Positions 24,540 to 31,595 of a DNA stretch of 64,000 nucleotides are shown piece by piece; the stretch's first letter is position 1; the number at the start of each line of letters is the position of its first letter. The stretch lies in the NCBI GenBank assembly GCA_019424965.1, contig JAHYYL010000007.1, positions 19,832 through 83,831 of the forward strand. Direction: 5' to 3'. The notes under the pieces were generated by a model. The model saw only the letters and a list, made by a program, of their open reading frames with translations, did no database searches and had not been told where the DNA came from. A program made the translations under genes and the position numbers. Origin of the DNA: Collinsella sp. (GTDB lineage: Bacteria > Actinomycetota > Coriobacteriia > Coriobacteriales > Coriobacteriaceae).

Positions 24540-24630
24540 TTCGGATAGTCCCGCACGGATACCATCCCAGGCCTCGCGGGACAAAAATGATCCGTTTTCT
24601 TCCGCCCGCGGAGATCGGCTGACAGCGCCC

Positions 24631-24790
24631 GCCACGAAATCGGTCCATCTACTACGTTTGACTCGATACCCCCGACCATATCCGCTTTTCATGCAAAATC
24701 GCAGACGTTCTACCTGCAGTTTTGCTTTTGCGTTTTTCGCCATGGTTGAGGGTAGCGGCTTAAACGTAGTAGATGGGCCCATTTCGTGGC
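24631..24790. repeat. Miniature palindromic element, type B, copy 1
   Basis: 29-bp arms, each starting GCCACGAAAT from the outside and reaching CATCTACTACGTTT (24631-24659 and 24762-24790, two mismatches), span exactly 160 bp. The core has GCAGACGTTCTACCTGC, the reverse complement of the core sequence in type A copy 1 and type B copy 2, so this copy is inverted relative to the other type B copy. Confidence 0.82.
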
Positions 24791-24849
24791 AGACGGGTCA
24801 TTTTCGGGCTGGACGGGTCGCGTGGCGGCCCGCACACGCGTTCACGCGC

Positions 24850-24883
24850 GGGGCCGGTGGGGCAATTTTGCCCCACCGGCCCC
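24850..24883. terminator. Strong hairpin at the end of the hydrogenase operon
   Basis: GGGGCCGGTGGGGCAA and its reverse complement form a perfect 16-bp or longer stem 9 bases past the ferredoxin stop. The T-run (GTTTTCG) is on the plus-strand side; on the minus strand it works, if at all, without a T-run. Confidence 0.7.
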
Positions 24884-24892
24884 GTTTTCGCG

Positions 24893-25234
24893 CTATTCCG
24901 GCTTGGTTTCTACCGTGGGAGTCTTATCCGCCGCAACCGGAGTACGGGCGGTGTCCATAGTCAGGCAGTGCTTGGGGCAGCTTTCGATGCACTCGCCGCA
25001 CACCACGCAGGCGTACGGGTCAATCGACCAGGTACCGCCCTTGCGATCGACCGCGAGCGCGCCCGCCGGGCAGCGGCGCGCGCACATGCCGCAGCAGATG
25101 CACACATCCATGTCGTTGACGATATGCCCACGCAGGCGCTCGGGTGCCGCGAGCTTCTCCTGCGGATAGCACACCGTGACCGGCTGCTTGACCATAGAAC
25201 CCAAGGCCGTCTTGGCAAATGTCAGCAAACTCAT
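24893..25234 (-). CDS. echF: Ech-type hydrogenase ferredoxin subunit (EchF/NuoI-like)
   Basis: A 113-residue electron-transfer subunit with two [4Fe-4S] motifs: CICCGMCARRCP (C-x2-C-x2-C-x3-CP) and CVVCGECIESCP. Its N-terminus (LTFAKTALGSMVKQPVTVCYP) matches the membrane-facing start of EchF/HyfH/NuoI proteins. In the complex it passes electrons from reduced ferredoxin to the small subunit's cluster. The C-terminal 20 residues are Thr/Pro/Ala-rich. It is the last gene of the operon, 7 bases after the large subunit gene, and is followed by a strong hairpin. The symbol follows the Ech naming; hyf/coo names would serve equally. Confidence 0.88.
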   Translation of the reverse strand: MSLLTFAKTALGSMVKQPVTVCYPQEKLAAPERLRGHIVNDMDVCICCGMCARRCPAGALAVDRKGGTWSIDPYACVVCGECIESCPKHCLTMDTARTPVAADKTPTVETKPE

Positions 25235-25241
25235 GCCGCGC

Positions 25242-26330
25242 CTACCTTTCCGTGCAGCTGATGCAGGGGTCGATGGTCAGGATAATCATGGGCACGTTGG
25301 CAATGAGCACGCCCTGCAGCGCATGCGTCAGACCCGCCAGGTTTTGCGACGTCGGCGTGCGTACGCGAAAGCGGTCTAGGTTCTTGGTACCGTTACCGCG
25401 CACATAGTAATACGCCTCGCCGCGCGGCTGCTCAATCACAATCTCGCCGCGCGCGCCGTCGGCCGGCGTAAGCTTGGTGCGCCCGCCGATACCGTCGTGC
25501 GGAATCTTGCCCACAAGCTCCTTGATGATGTCCATAGCCTGCGTGACCTCGGCACAACGCACCTGGCAGCGGGCATAGCAATCGCCATCGGTAGCAACGA
25601 TGGGCTCAAACGCAGCCAGGTCCGCATAGGCACCGTCGCCGAACATGCGCACGTCGTAGTCCACGCCCGAGGCGCGCCCAAACGGGCCGACCATCGAAAG
25701 CTCCAGCGCATCTTTCTTGCTGATCACGCCCACGCCATGCAGACGCTCGCCACAGCTGTCGTCGTCCAAAAACGTATGCACCAGGGCCTCGTAGTCGGGG
25801 CGCATGGCGTCGAGCGTCTGGACAATGCCGGCCAGCTCGGAGTCCTCAATGTCGTGCTTAAGGCCGCCGATCTCGTTGATCGACAGAATCACGCGACCAC
25901 CGCACGTGCTCTCAAAGATCTTGAGAATCTGCTCGCGCAGGGTCCACGAACGATAGAACAGCGCCTCGAAGCCAAAGGCATCGGCGAGCAGGCCCAGCCA
26001 CAGCAGATGCGAGTGAATGCGCGAAAGCTCATGCAGAATGGTGCGGATATACTGCACGCGGCCGGGCACCTCGATGTCGAGCATGCGCTCGCAAGCGCTG
26101 GCATAGCCGTAGCTGTGACCCACGGCGCAGATGCCGCAGATGCGCTCGGCGATGTAGCCAAACTGATGCATATCGCGCTTTTCGGTGAGCTTCTCGAGTC
26201 CGCGGTGCACAAAGCCGATCTGCGGAATTGCCTCGATGACGCGGTCGTCCTCGATCACCAGGTCCAGATGAAGCGGCTCGGGCAGCACCGGGTGCTGCGG
26301 GCCAAACGGAATAACGGAGCGATGTGCCAT
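25242..26330 (-). CDS. echE: Group 4 [NiFe]-hydrogenase large (catalytic) subunit
   Basis: A 362-residue subunit homologous to NuoD. Both hydrogenase cysteine pairs are present: RICGIC near the N-terminus (Cys65, Cys68) and DPCISC at the C-terminus (Cys356, Cys359). They ligate the Ni-Fe centre, so this is a true hydrogenase and not a complex I subunit, where these cysteines are missing. The protein ends three residues later (TER), so there is no C-terminal extension to be cleaved by a maturation protease. The expected reaction is 2H+ reduction with ferredoxin electrons, coupled to ion transport by the membrane subunits. No hyp maturation genes lie in the window. GGAGG precedes the ATG. Confidence 0.92.
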   Translation of the reverse strand: MAHRSVIPFGPQHPVLPEPLHLDLVIEDDRVIEAIPQIGFVHRGLEKLTEKRDMHQFGYIAERICGICAVGHSYGYASACERMLDIEVPGRVQYIRTILHELSRIHSHLLWLGLLADAFGFEALFYRSWTLREQILKIFESTCGGRVILSINEIGGLKHDIEDSELAGIVQTLDAMRPDYEALVHTFLDDDSCGERLHGVGVISKKDALELSMVGPFGRASGVDYDVRMFGDGAYADLAAFEPIVATDGDCYARCQVRCAEVTQAMDIIKELVGKIPHDGIGGRTKLTPADGARGEIVIEQPRGEAYYYVRGNGTKNLDRFRVRTPTSQNLAGLTHALQGVLIANVPMIILTIDPCISCTER

Positions 26331-26335
26331 AGACT

Positions 26336-27052
26336 TTACGCCTCCTTTTTCTGCTTGTCGCGGGCGGCCTTGGCGGCAAGCGCCGCGCGGACCTTGGCCG
26401 CTTTCTCGGGATCCATGGCGGCGAGCTTTGCCTCCATCTCGGCAGCCTTGAGCGCGGCCTTCGCGGCAGCTTCATCGTGCTGAGCATCGGAGCCGGCAGC
26501 CGCAGCGGGCTGAGCAGCGGCGCCCGCGGCATCGCCGGCGCTGGCAGCGCCCTTCCCCGCGGCGGCCGTGGTGGCGGCAGCCTTCTCTGCCGCGGCTTTG
26601 CGCGCCTTGGCCTCGGCAGCGGCACGGACCTTCATGGCTTTCTCTCGCGCAGCCTTCACCTCGGGCGTGATAACGCTCATGGGCTCGGCAGTCGAGACCT
26701 GGTAGAAAAAGCCCTTAAAGTCGATCTGCATATCGGTGATGGCAAGACCGAATAGGTCGTGCGCTTCGTTTTCAAACGGGAATATCGCCGGATAGTACGA
26801 GCTGATGGACGGAATCTCCTGGTACCGATCAATTCCCTCAACCACCAGGTTCTCGATCGGATAGCTGCCATCCTGCGCAATATGCTCCTGAGCAGAGCGA
26901 ACGTTGATAAACGTATAGACCAGGCGATACGTGCCATCGTCGACATTGCGCTCGGCGTGCATTTGCACAAAGCGCGCGCCGACGCCCTTGAGCGCCTGGA
27001 CATGCGGCAGGAGCTTGTCAATCCCGACGGTGGTATAGATAGCCTTTTGCAT
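26336..27052 (-). CDS. echD: Hydrogenase NuoC-like subunit with long alanine-rich tail
   Basis: A 238-residue protein. Residues 1-130 are the NuoC/EchD (complex I 30 kDa) domain with the family region EIPSISSYYPAIFPFENEAHDLFGL. Residues 145-238 are a charged Ala/Lys/Glu helical stretch (AAAEAKARKAAAEKAAATTA and similar) that ordinary EchD subunits of about 125-150 residues lack. The tail could be a flexible or scaffolding segment. The start overlaps the small-subunit stop (TAATG), so translation is coupled. It structurally supports the large subunit in the peripheral arm. Confidence 0.87.
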   Translation of the reverse strand: MQKAIYTTVGIDKLLPHVQALKGVGARFVQMHAERNVDDGTYRLVYTFINVRSAQEHIAQDGSYPIENLVVEGIDRYQEIPSISSYYPAIFPFENEAHDLFGLAITDMQIDFKGFFYQVSTAEPMSVITPEVKAAREKAMKVRAAAEAKARKAAAEKAAATTAAAGKGAASAGDAAGAAAQPAAAAGSDAQHDEAAAKAALKAAEMEAKLAAMDPEKAAKVRAALAAKAARDKQKKEA

Positions 27053-27669
27053 TACTCGACCTCCTTTGCAGCGGCGGGAGTCTCAGCAGGTGCGTCGCCA
27101 GCGGCGGGCGCAGCAGGCTTCCCGGCATGCGCGTCACCGGCACCGTCAGTCCCGGCCCCCGCAGTCACAAACCCGTCCTCGCCCAGCTCAACGCCACCGT
27201 CCCAGGTAGCAGCGCCGCCCACGGTAAGCGGGTCACCGCCAGCGCGCATCACGGCCTCCTTCTGGTCCAGGATGCCGCACGCCTCCACGATGGCATCGAT
27301 CACCGTCTCGGGGCGAATGGCGCACCCGGGCGCGTACACGTCCACGGGAATCGCTCGGTCCACGCCGCCGATCACGTTATAGGCATCGCGGAATACACCG
27401 CCCGAACACGCGCAGATGCCGCACGCCACCACGCACTTGGGCTCGAGCATCTGGTTGTAAATCTGGCGCACGACAGGCAAGTTCTGAGCGTTGACCGAGC
27501 CCGTCACCAAAAAGATGTCCGCATGCTTGGGGTTGCCGGTATTGACCACGCCAAAGCGCTCCGCATCGAACAGCGGCGTGAGCGAGGCCAGCACCTCGAT
27601 ATCGCATCCGTTGCAGCTCGAACCGTCGTAATGAATAACCCACGGCGAGCGCGACATTTTATGATCCAT
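27052..27669 (-). CDS. echC: Group 4 [NiFe]-hydrogenase small subunit (NuoB-like)
   Basis: A 205-residue subunit. The proximal [4Fe-4S] ligands are visible: Cys19 and Cys22 in CNGCD, one of the cysteines in ACGICACSGG (83-88), and Cys116 in YAPGCA. This matches NuoB/EchC and the single-cluster small subunits of group 4 hydrogenases. The C-terminal 60 residues are an Ala/Gly/Pro-rich extension (from about 145), not found in typical EchC proteins of about 150 residues. A clear AGGAGG lies upstream of the ATG and just inside the gap after the membrane-subunit stop. Confidence 0.9.
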   Translation of the reverse strand: MDHKMSRSPWVIHYDGSSCNGCDIEVLASLTPLFDAERFGVVNTGNPKHADIFLVTGSVNAQNLPVVRQIYNQMLEPKCVVACGICACSGGVFRDAYNVIGGVDRAIPVDVYAPGCAIRPETVIDAIVEACGILDQKEAVMRAGGDPLTVGGAATWDGGVELGEDGFVTAGAGTDGAGDAHAGKPAAPAAGDAPAETPAAAKEVE

Positions 27670-27681
27670 GGATGCCGCCTC

Positions 27682-30564
27682 CTAAATAAACACGTCGACG
27701 AGGATGGGCATAAGGTTGAGCAGGCCAAACACCAGCGCCACGCCCCATCCGAGCTTAAAGCAGCTGCGCCAGGTGCTGCGGGCAAAGGTGTTGTCGATCA
27801 GCACCTCGACAAAATACGTCGCAGCCATCACGACCAGGGCTACGACCCAGCTCACCGGGTTGTCCCAAACAAAGAACATGCCCACCCACATCAAAAACAG
27901 CACGGTCTCGCACCAGTGCATAAGGGTCATCTTGGCCAGCGTGCCGCCGCTCATCTCGGTGGCGACGCCCTGGACGATCTCCTGATGCGCGTGATGTGAG
28001 TACGAAAGGTCAAACGGCGACTTGCGCAGCTTGATGGTGAGCACCGCGAGCAGCGCGAGGAAAATGGGCGCGCTGTACACGATGATGGGGGCCGACTGCC
28101 CCGTCACGGCGATGGAATCGAAGCTATCGGTGGCAAGGTACAAGCCCACGCTCATCAGCAGAACGGCGGGCTCGTAGCTCATAACCTGCAGCAACTCACG
28201 ATCGGCGCCGACCTGGGCAAACGGGCTTTGCGTCGAGGCGGACGCCAGCACCACAAAGATCGCGGCGAGCGTCACCATAAAGGCGCACAGCAGCGTGTTG
28301 GAGCCCGACACAAAGATGCCGCCGCCCACCACGGTAAAGATGAGCGCACACGCCATGTAGGTATCGTCCATGGTGTTTACGCTGGCGGGGGCCTTGCGCA
28401 GCAGCTTGGCAACGTCGTAGAAGGGCTGCAGCAAGCGCGGGCCCACGCGGCCCTGCATGCGAGCCGAAAGCTTACGGTCAAGACCGTCAATCAGGCCGCC
28501 CACAAGCGGCGCCAGCAAGGCAAACGCCACGGTACCAATAAATATGCCCACGACGCCCGAGCCTTCGAAATACTTGCCGCGCAGCACCGAGGGCGCGCTC
28601 ATGGCAAGTCTCTCGGGCCCAATCCACGCGCAACACAGCAGCGCAAACAAGATAATGCTGCAGCACACGACGCTACCCGCGGGGCCAATACGCTTCTCGC
28701 CAAGGGCGTCCTCCGAGTACCAATTGCGCTTTTCGGCCTTCACCTCGCGTCCCATCGAGCCGCGGAAATGGCGGTAATTGTCGGTTCCCACACCCGAAAG
28801 ATATACGTTTACGTGCGGTTTGTTGCTCACGCGGAATGAAGTCAGCAGCACCACGGCGATAAACGCCACGATAACGACCATTAGATACATGGCGTCCTTG
28901 CCGATAACGTACGGCACGCGGCCAAACACCATGGCCAAGTAAGGCGACACCAGGCCGCTCGAGATAACCGGGAACGCCACGCAGCACAGAATCAGCAGCG
29001 CGGCGATGGTGTTGAGCGCCATCCATTCGGTCTTATGGACATTGACCTCAACGTTTTGAGCCGTGGGGTCGACGCCCGAAAGCTTGGCAAGCCACTTGCC
29101 CCAGAAGAAGAACGTCGCGGCCGAGCCAAAGGCCAGCACCATGATCATGAGCACGTTGCCGGTCTGGGCAAACGCCACCAGGGCGCCCCACTTGGACACG
29201 AGCATGCCAAACGGCGCCACAAACATGCCCATGATGCCCAGCATCATCAGGCGCGTCAGGTGCGGCATGCGGCTGAACATACCGTCCATGTCCTCGATAT
29301 TGCGGCTGCCGATATGATGCTCGGCGGTGCCCACGCACAGGAACAGCAGCGATTTGGCCACCGTGTGGAACAGGATCAGGAAGATGGCGGCCCACACGGC
29401 CTCGGGCGCGCCGACACCCAGGCAGGCACTGATGAGGCCCAAGTTGGAAATGGTGGAGTACGCGAGCACACGTTTGGCGTTGCTCTGCGAGATGGCCATG
29501 AGGGCAGCGAGCAAAAACGTGATGGCACCCACACTCGTGACCATAAAGCCGGTCACGGGATAGATGGCATAGAGCGGGCTCAGCTTGACCATTAGGAACA
29601 CGCCGGCTTTGACCATGGTTGACGAGTGCAGCAGGGCACTCGTGGGCGTGGGGGCAACCATGGCACCCAGCAGCCAGGTGTGGAACGGCATCTGCGCGGC
29701 CTTGGTGAGTGCGGCGAGCGACAGCAGGATGACCGGCATCACCAGCAGCGCGGACTGCGCGGTTCCGGCGCCGGAAAGCTCGATCATGCCCGAGATGGTC
29801 AGCGGCATGCCGTTAACGTGCAGGTACATGAGTCCGGCCAAAAACGCGATGCCGCCCAGCATGTTGAGGATGATCTGGGTGAAGGCGTTCTTGATGGCCT
29901 CGGGCGTGCGCGTGTAGCCAATCATAAGGAACGAGCACACGGTGGTGATTTCCCAGCCGCAGAACAGCCACTCAAGGTTGTCGCTCGTCACGATGACGAA
30001 CATAGCCGAGAGGAACAGGAACATGAGCGCCAGGAACTGCGGGCGACGGTCGGGCGCGATCTGCCCGAGCAGCGCAGCCTCGTGCTCATCGTGCGCTTGG
30101 AAGTCCTTCATGTAGCCCAAGGCATACACGCAGATGAGGCTGCCGACGATGCCGACGGCAAGGACCATGATCACGCTCATGTAGTCCAGGTAGAGCGGCG
30201 TCGCCGTGACGGCTTCGGCCGCAGGCAGCGTCATGGCAGCAAAGGCAAGCGAGCCCACCAGCTGGACTATGCCAAGCACCGTGGTGAGCGCGTTCCTATA
30301 TTTGTACGCGTTGTACAGGATGACGGCGCACAGGATCACGTCGATGGCGGAGCTGATGATCGAGAGCGTATGCGAGGTGTCGGGGGCAACCTCAAAGCTC
30401 TGCGGACCCGTGCCAAAAAACATGACGGCGACTACAACTGTCACCGCCATAATAATGCCGGAGCCTACAAGCCCCACCGCATCGCGGGCGCGGTCACCGC
30501 GCGCGAGCAGCATGCCCAGCGCCGGTACCAGCGGAAACAGGGTAAGGAAATACAGTAGCGTCAT
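27682..30564 (-). CDS. Fused hydrogenase membrane subunit: NuoL/EchA-like antiporter plus NuoH/EchB-like
   Basis: A 960-residue membrane protein that joins two Ech subunits. Residues 1 to about 600 are a proton-conducting antiporter module of the NuoL/M/HyfB/EchA family, with some 14 helices and the signature LEWLFCGWEITTVCSFLMIGY and the region LLGAMVAPTPTSALLHSSTMVKAGVFL. Residues about 650-960 are an NuoH/HyfC/EchB module with the conserved LSARMQGRVGPR loop next to the quinone-site equivalent and later SPFDLSYSHHAHQEIVQG. The linker contains KPHVNVYLSG. The reading frame is open throughout, so the fusion is real. The antiporter and NuoH parts would move H+ or Na+ across the membrane as the peripheral subunits oxidise ferredoxin and make H2. 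It is the first gene of the operon, with GGGAG before the ATG. Confidence 0.88.
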   Translation of the reverse strand: MTLLYFLTLFPLVPALGMLLARGDRARDAVGLVGSGIIMAVTVVVAVMFFGTGPQSFEVAPDTSHTLSIISSAIDVILCAVILYNAYKYRNALTTVLGIVQLVGSLAFAAMTLPAAEAVTATPLYLDYMSVIMVLAVGIVGSLICVYALGYMKDFQAHDEHEAALLGQIAPDRRPQFLALMFLFLSAMFVIVTSDNLEWLFCGWEITTVCSFLMIGYTRTPEAIKNAFTQIILNMLGGIAFLAGLMYLHVNGMPLTISGMIELSGAGTAQSALLVMPVILLSLAALTKAAQMPFHTWLLGAMVAPTPTSALLHSSTMVKAGVFLMVKLSPLYAIYPVTGFMVTSVGAITFLLAALMAISQSNAKRVLAYSTISNLGLISACLGVGAPEAVWAAIFLILFHTVAKSLLFLCVGTAEHHIGSRNIEDMDGMFSRMPHLTRLMMLGIMGMFVAPFGMLVSKWGALVAFAQTGNVLMIMVLAFGSAATFFFWGKWLAKLSGVDPTAQNVEVNVHKTEWMALNTIAALLILCCVAFPVISSGLVSPYLAMVFGRVPYVIGKDAMYLMVVIVAFIAVVLLTSFRVSNKPHVNVYLSGVGTDNYRHFRGSMGREVKAEKRNWYSEDALGEKRIGPAGSVVCCSIILFALLCCAWIGPERLAMSAPSVLRGKYFEGSGVVGIFIGTVAFALLAPLVGGLIDGLDRKLSARMQGRVGPRLLQPFYDVAKLLRKAPASVNTMDDTYMACALIFTVVGGGIFVSGSNTLLCAFMVTLAAIFVVLASASTQSPFAQVGADRELLQVMSYEPAVLLMSVGLYLATDSFDSIAVTGQSAPIIVYSAPIFLALLAVLTIKLRKSPFDLSYSHHAHQEIVQGVATEMSGGTLAKMTLMHWCETVLFLMWVGMFFVWDNPVSWVVALVVMAATYFVEVLIDNTFARSTWRSCFKLGWGVALVFGLLNLMPILVDVFI

Positions 30565-30745
30565 ACCATCACTCCCCCATGCAAAAACGCTGCAATTGTT
30601 TAACGTTATAGCTCAATTGAGGAGCAGCGGCGGCAGGTTTTCGGTCAACTGGGGAGTTTTAGGCGTACAGGGTAAGGAGTCTGTCCGCATTGGAGTAGAG
30701 GGGCGGCAAGAAAAATGCGCCCCTGTGGGTGCACCATCCCGTTTG

Positions 30746-31141
30746 CTATTCCGCCTTTTTAACGCGCGGCTTGCGACCGCGCGGCTTATCGACCAGTGCG
30801 GACTCACCGCTCTCGCGGTACTGACGGCACCAAGCCTTGACCGAAGACTCGCTAGGAATCTTGTGCTTGATCATGGCCTCGCGAACCGTTAAGTCGTTTT
30901 CCAAGCGGTCCTTGACCACGGCGAGCTTAACTTCGTACGAATAGGTGTGATGATGCGAACCGGCGTTGAGAACGGCGTCGGCACCGCCCACGGCATATGC
31001 GCGGGCCCACTGACGAGCCGTGGCCTGGGGAATGCCGAGCTCCGCGGCGAGGGCGCGATGACCGACCCCCTCTTGGAGGACCTCGACGGCGCGCTGCCTA
31101 ACCTCGGGCGCATGCGTGCGAGTCCTTGTTGCTTCCGACAT
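30746..31141 (-). CDS. Orphan IS3-OrfA-like helix-turn-helix protein
   Basis: A 131-residue protein with two helix-turn-helix segments: one at about 10-50 (RQRAVEVLQEGVGHRALAAELGIPQATARQWARAY) and one at about 65-115 (SVKAWCRQYRESGESALVDK), then a basic tail (GRKPRVKK). This double-HTH layout is that of OrfA of IS3-type transposases. No OrfB with a DDE catalytic domain and no terminal inverted repeats are found, so it is either a transposase remnant or a domesticated DNA-binding regulator. An ATG at 31141 is used; a GTG three codons upstream is an alternative. Two TTAACnGTTAA-type palindromes lie in its promoter region. Confidence 0.65.
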   Translation of the reverse strand: MSEATRTRTHAPEVRQRAVEVLQEGVGHRALAAELGIPQATARQWARAYAVGGADAVLNAGSHHHTYSYEVKLAVVKDRLENDLTVREAMIKHKIPSESSVKAWCRQYRESGESALVDKPRGRKPRVKKAE

Positions 31142-31159
31142 GCCTGCCACTTCTTAGCC

Positions 31160-31229
31160 TTAACCGTTAATCTGCTTTCTTACGTGCATGTTAGATAGTA
31201 GCATTTTGCTGTTTGCGCGTAACAGTTAA
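31160..31229. promoter_or_regulatory. Pair of TTAACnGTTAA palindromes upstream of the HTH gene
   Basis: TTAACCGTTAA (31160-31170) and GTAACAGTTAA (31219-31229) share dyad half-sites and are 59 bp apart, about six helical turns. They are good candidates for operators of the adjacent HTH protein. The region 31142-31595 has no gene; it holds these sites, a hairpin repeat and a terminator. Confidence 0.4.
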
Positions 31230-31429
31230 TTGAAAATCGCACGGCGGCATCTGGGCATTTGCCATTAATTTGCAACAGTTCTTTAGGTTTTATTTACGCA
31301 GCTAGTTAGCTCGCGGCTCATTGACGGTGTTTTACCAACCAGATTGGTATCTTTTTGTTTGGCTGGTATGGTTTGTGTAATTATTAACCCCTCTTCAGCC
31401 CGCACCTACATGTCAACTTTCCACTTACT

Positions 31430-31512
31430 TTCCAGCTTTCCACCTAGCTTTCCAGCTTTCCACTTAACTTACCACCTAAGGTGGAAAGCTGGAAAGCTAG
31501 GTGGGAAGCTGG
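31430..31512. repeat. CTTTCCA tandem array with a 20-bp inverted copy
   Basis: Direct repeats of CTTTCCA(C/G) occur about every 7-15 bases in 31417-31464. The last 20 bases (31445-31464) are exactly inverted at 31482-31501, followed by an imperfect extension, so the whole can fold into one long hairpin. Confidence 0.7.
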
Positions 31513-31536
31513 GGCAGCAGCAGGCCAGGAGAACAA

Positions 31537-31573
31537 GAAAAGGGGCGGCAACCGGGTGGTTGCCGCCCCCTTT
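31537..31573 (-). terminator. Terminator of the giant surface-protein operon
   Basis: GGGGCGGCAACC (31542-31553) and GGTTGCCGCCCC (31558-31569) form a perfect 12-bp stem with a GGGT loop. On the minus strand it is followed by TTTTCTTG. It lies 27 bases past the stop of the 3556-residue gene. Confidence 0.85.
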
Positions 31574-31595
31574 GCGAAGCCAGTTGGCTTCGGAA

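Noticed and set aside
30746..31141. Complete IS3 insertion sequence
   Set aside because: Only an OrfA-like gene is present; no OrfB with DDE residues, no terminal inverted repeats and no target duplication were seen within 500 bases on either side.
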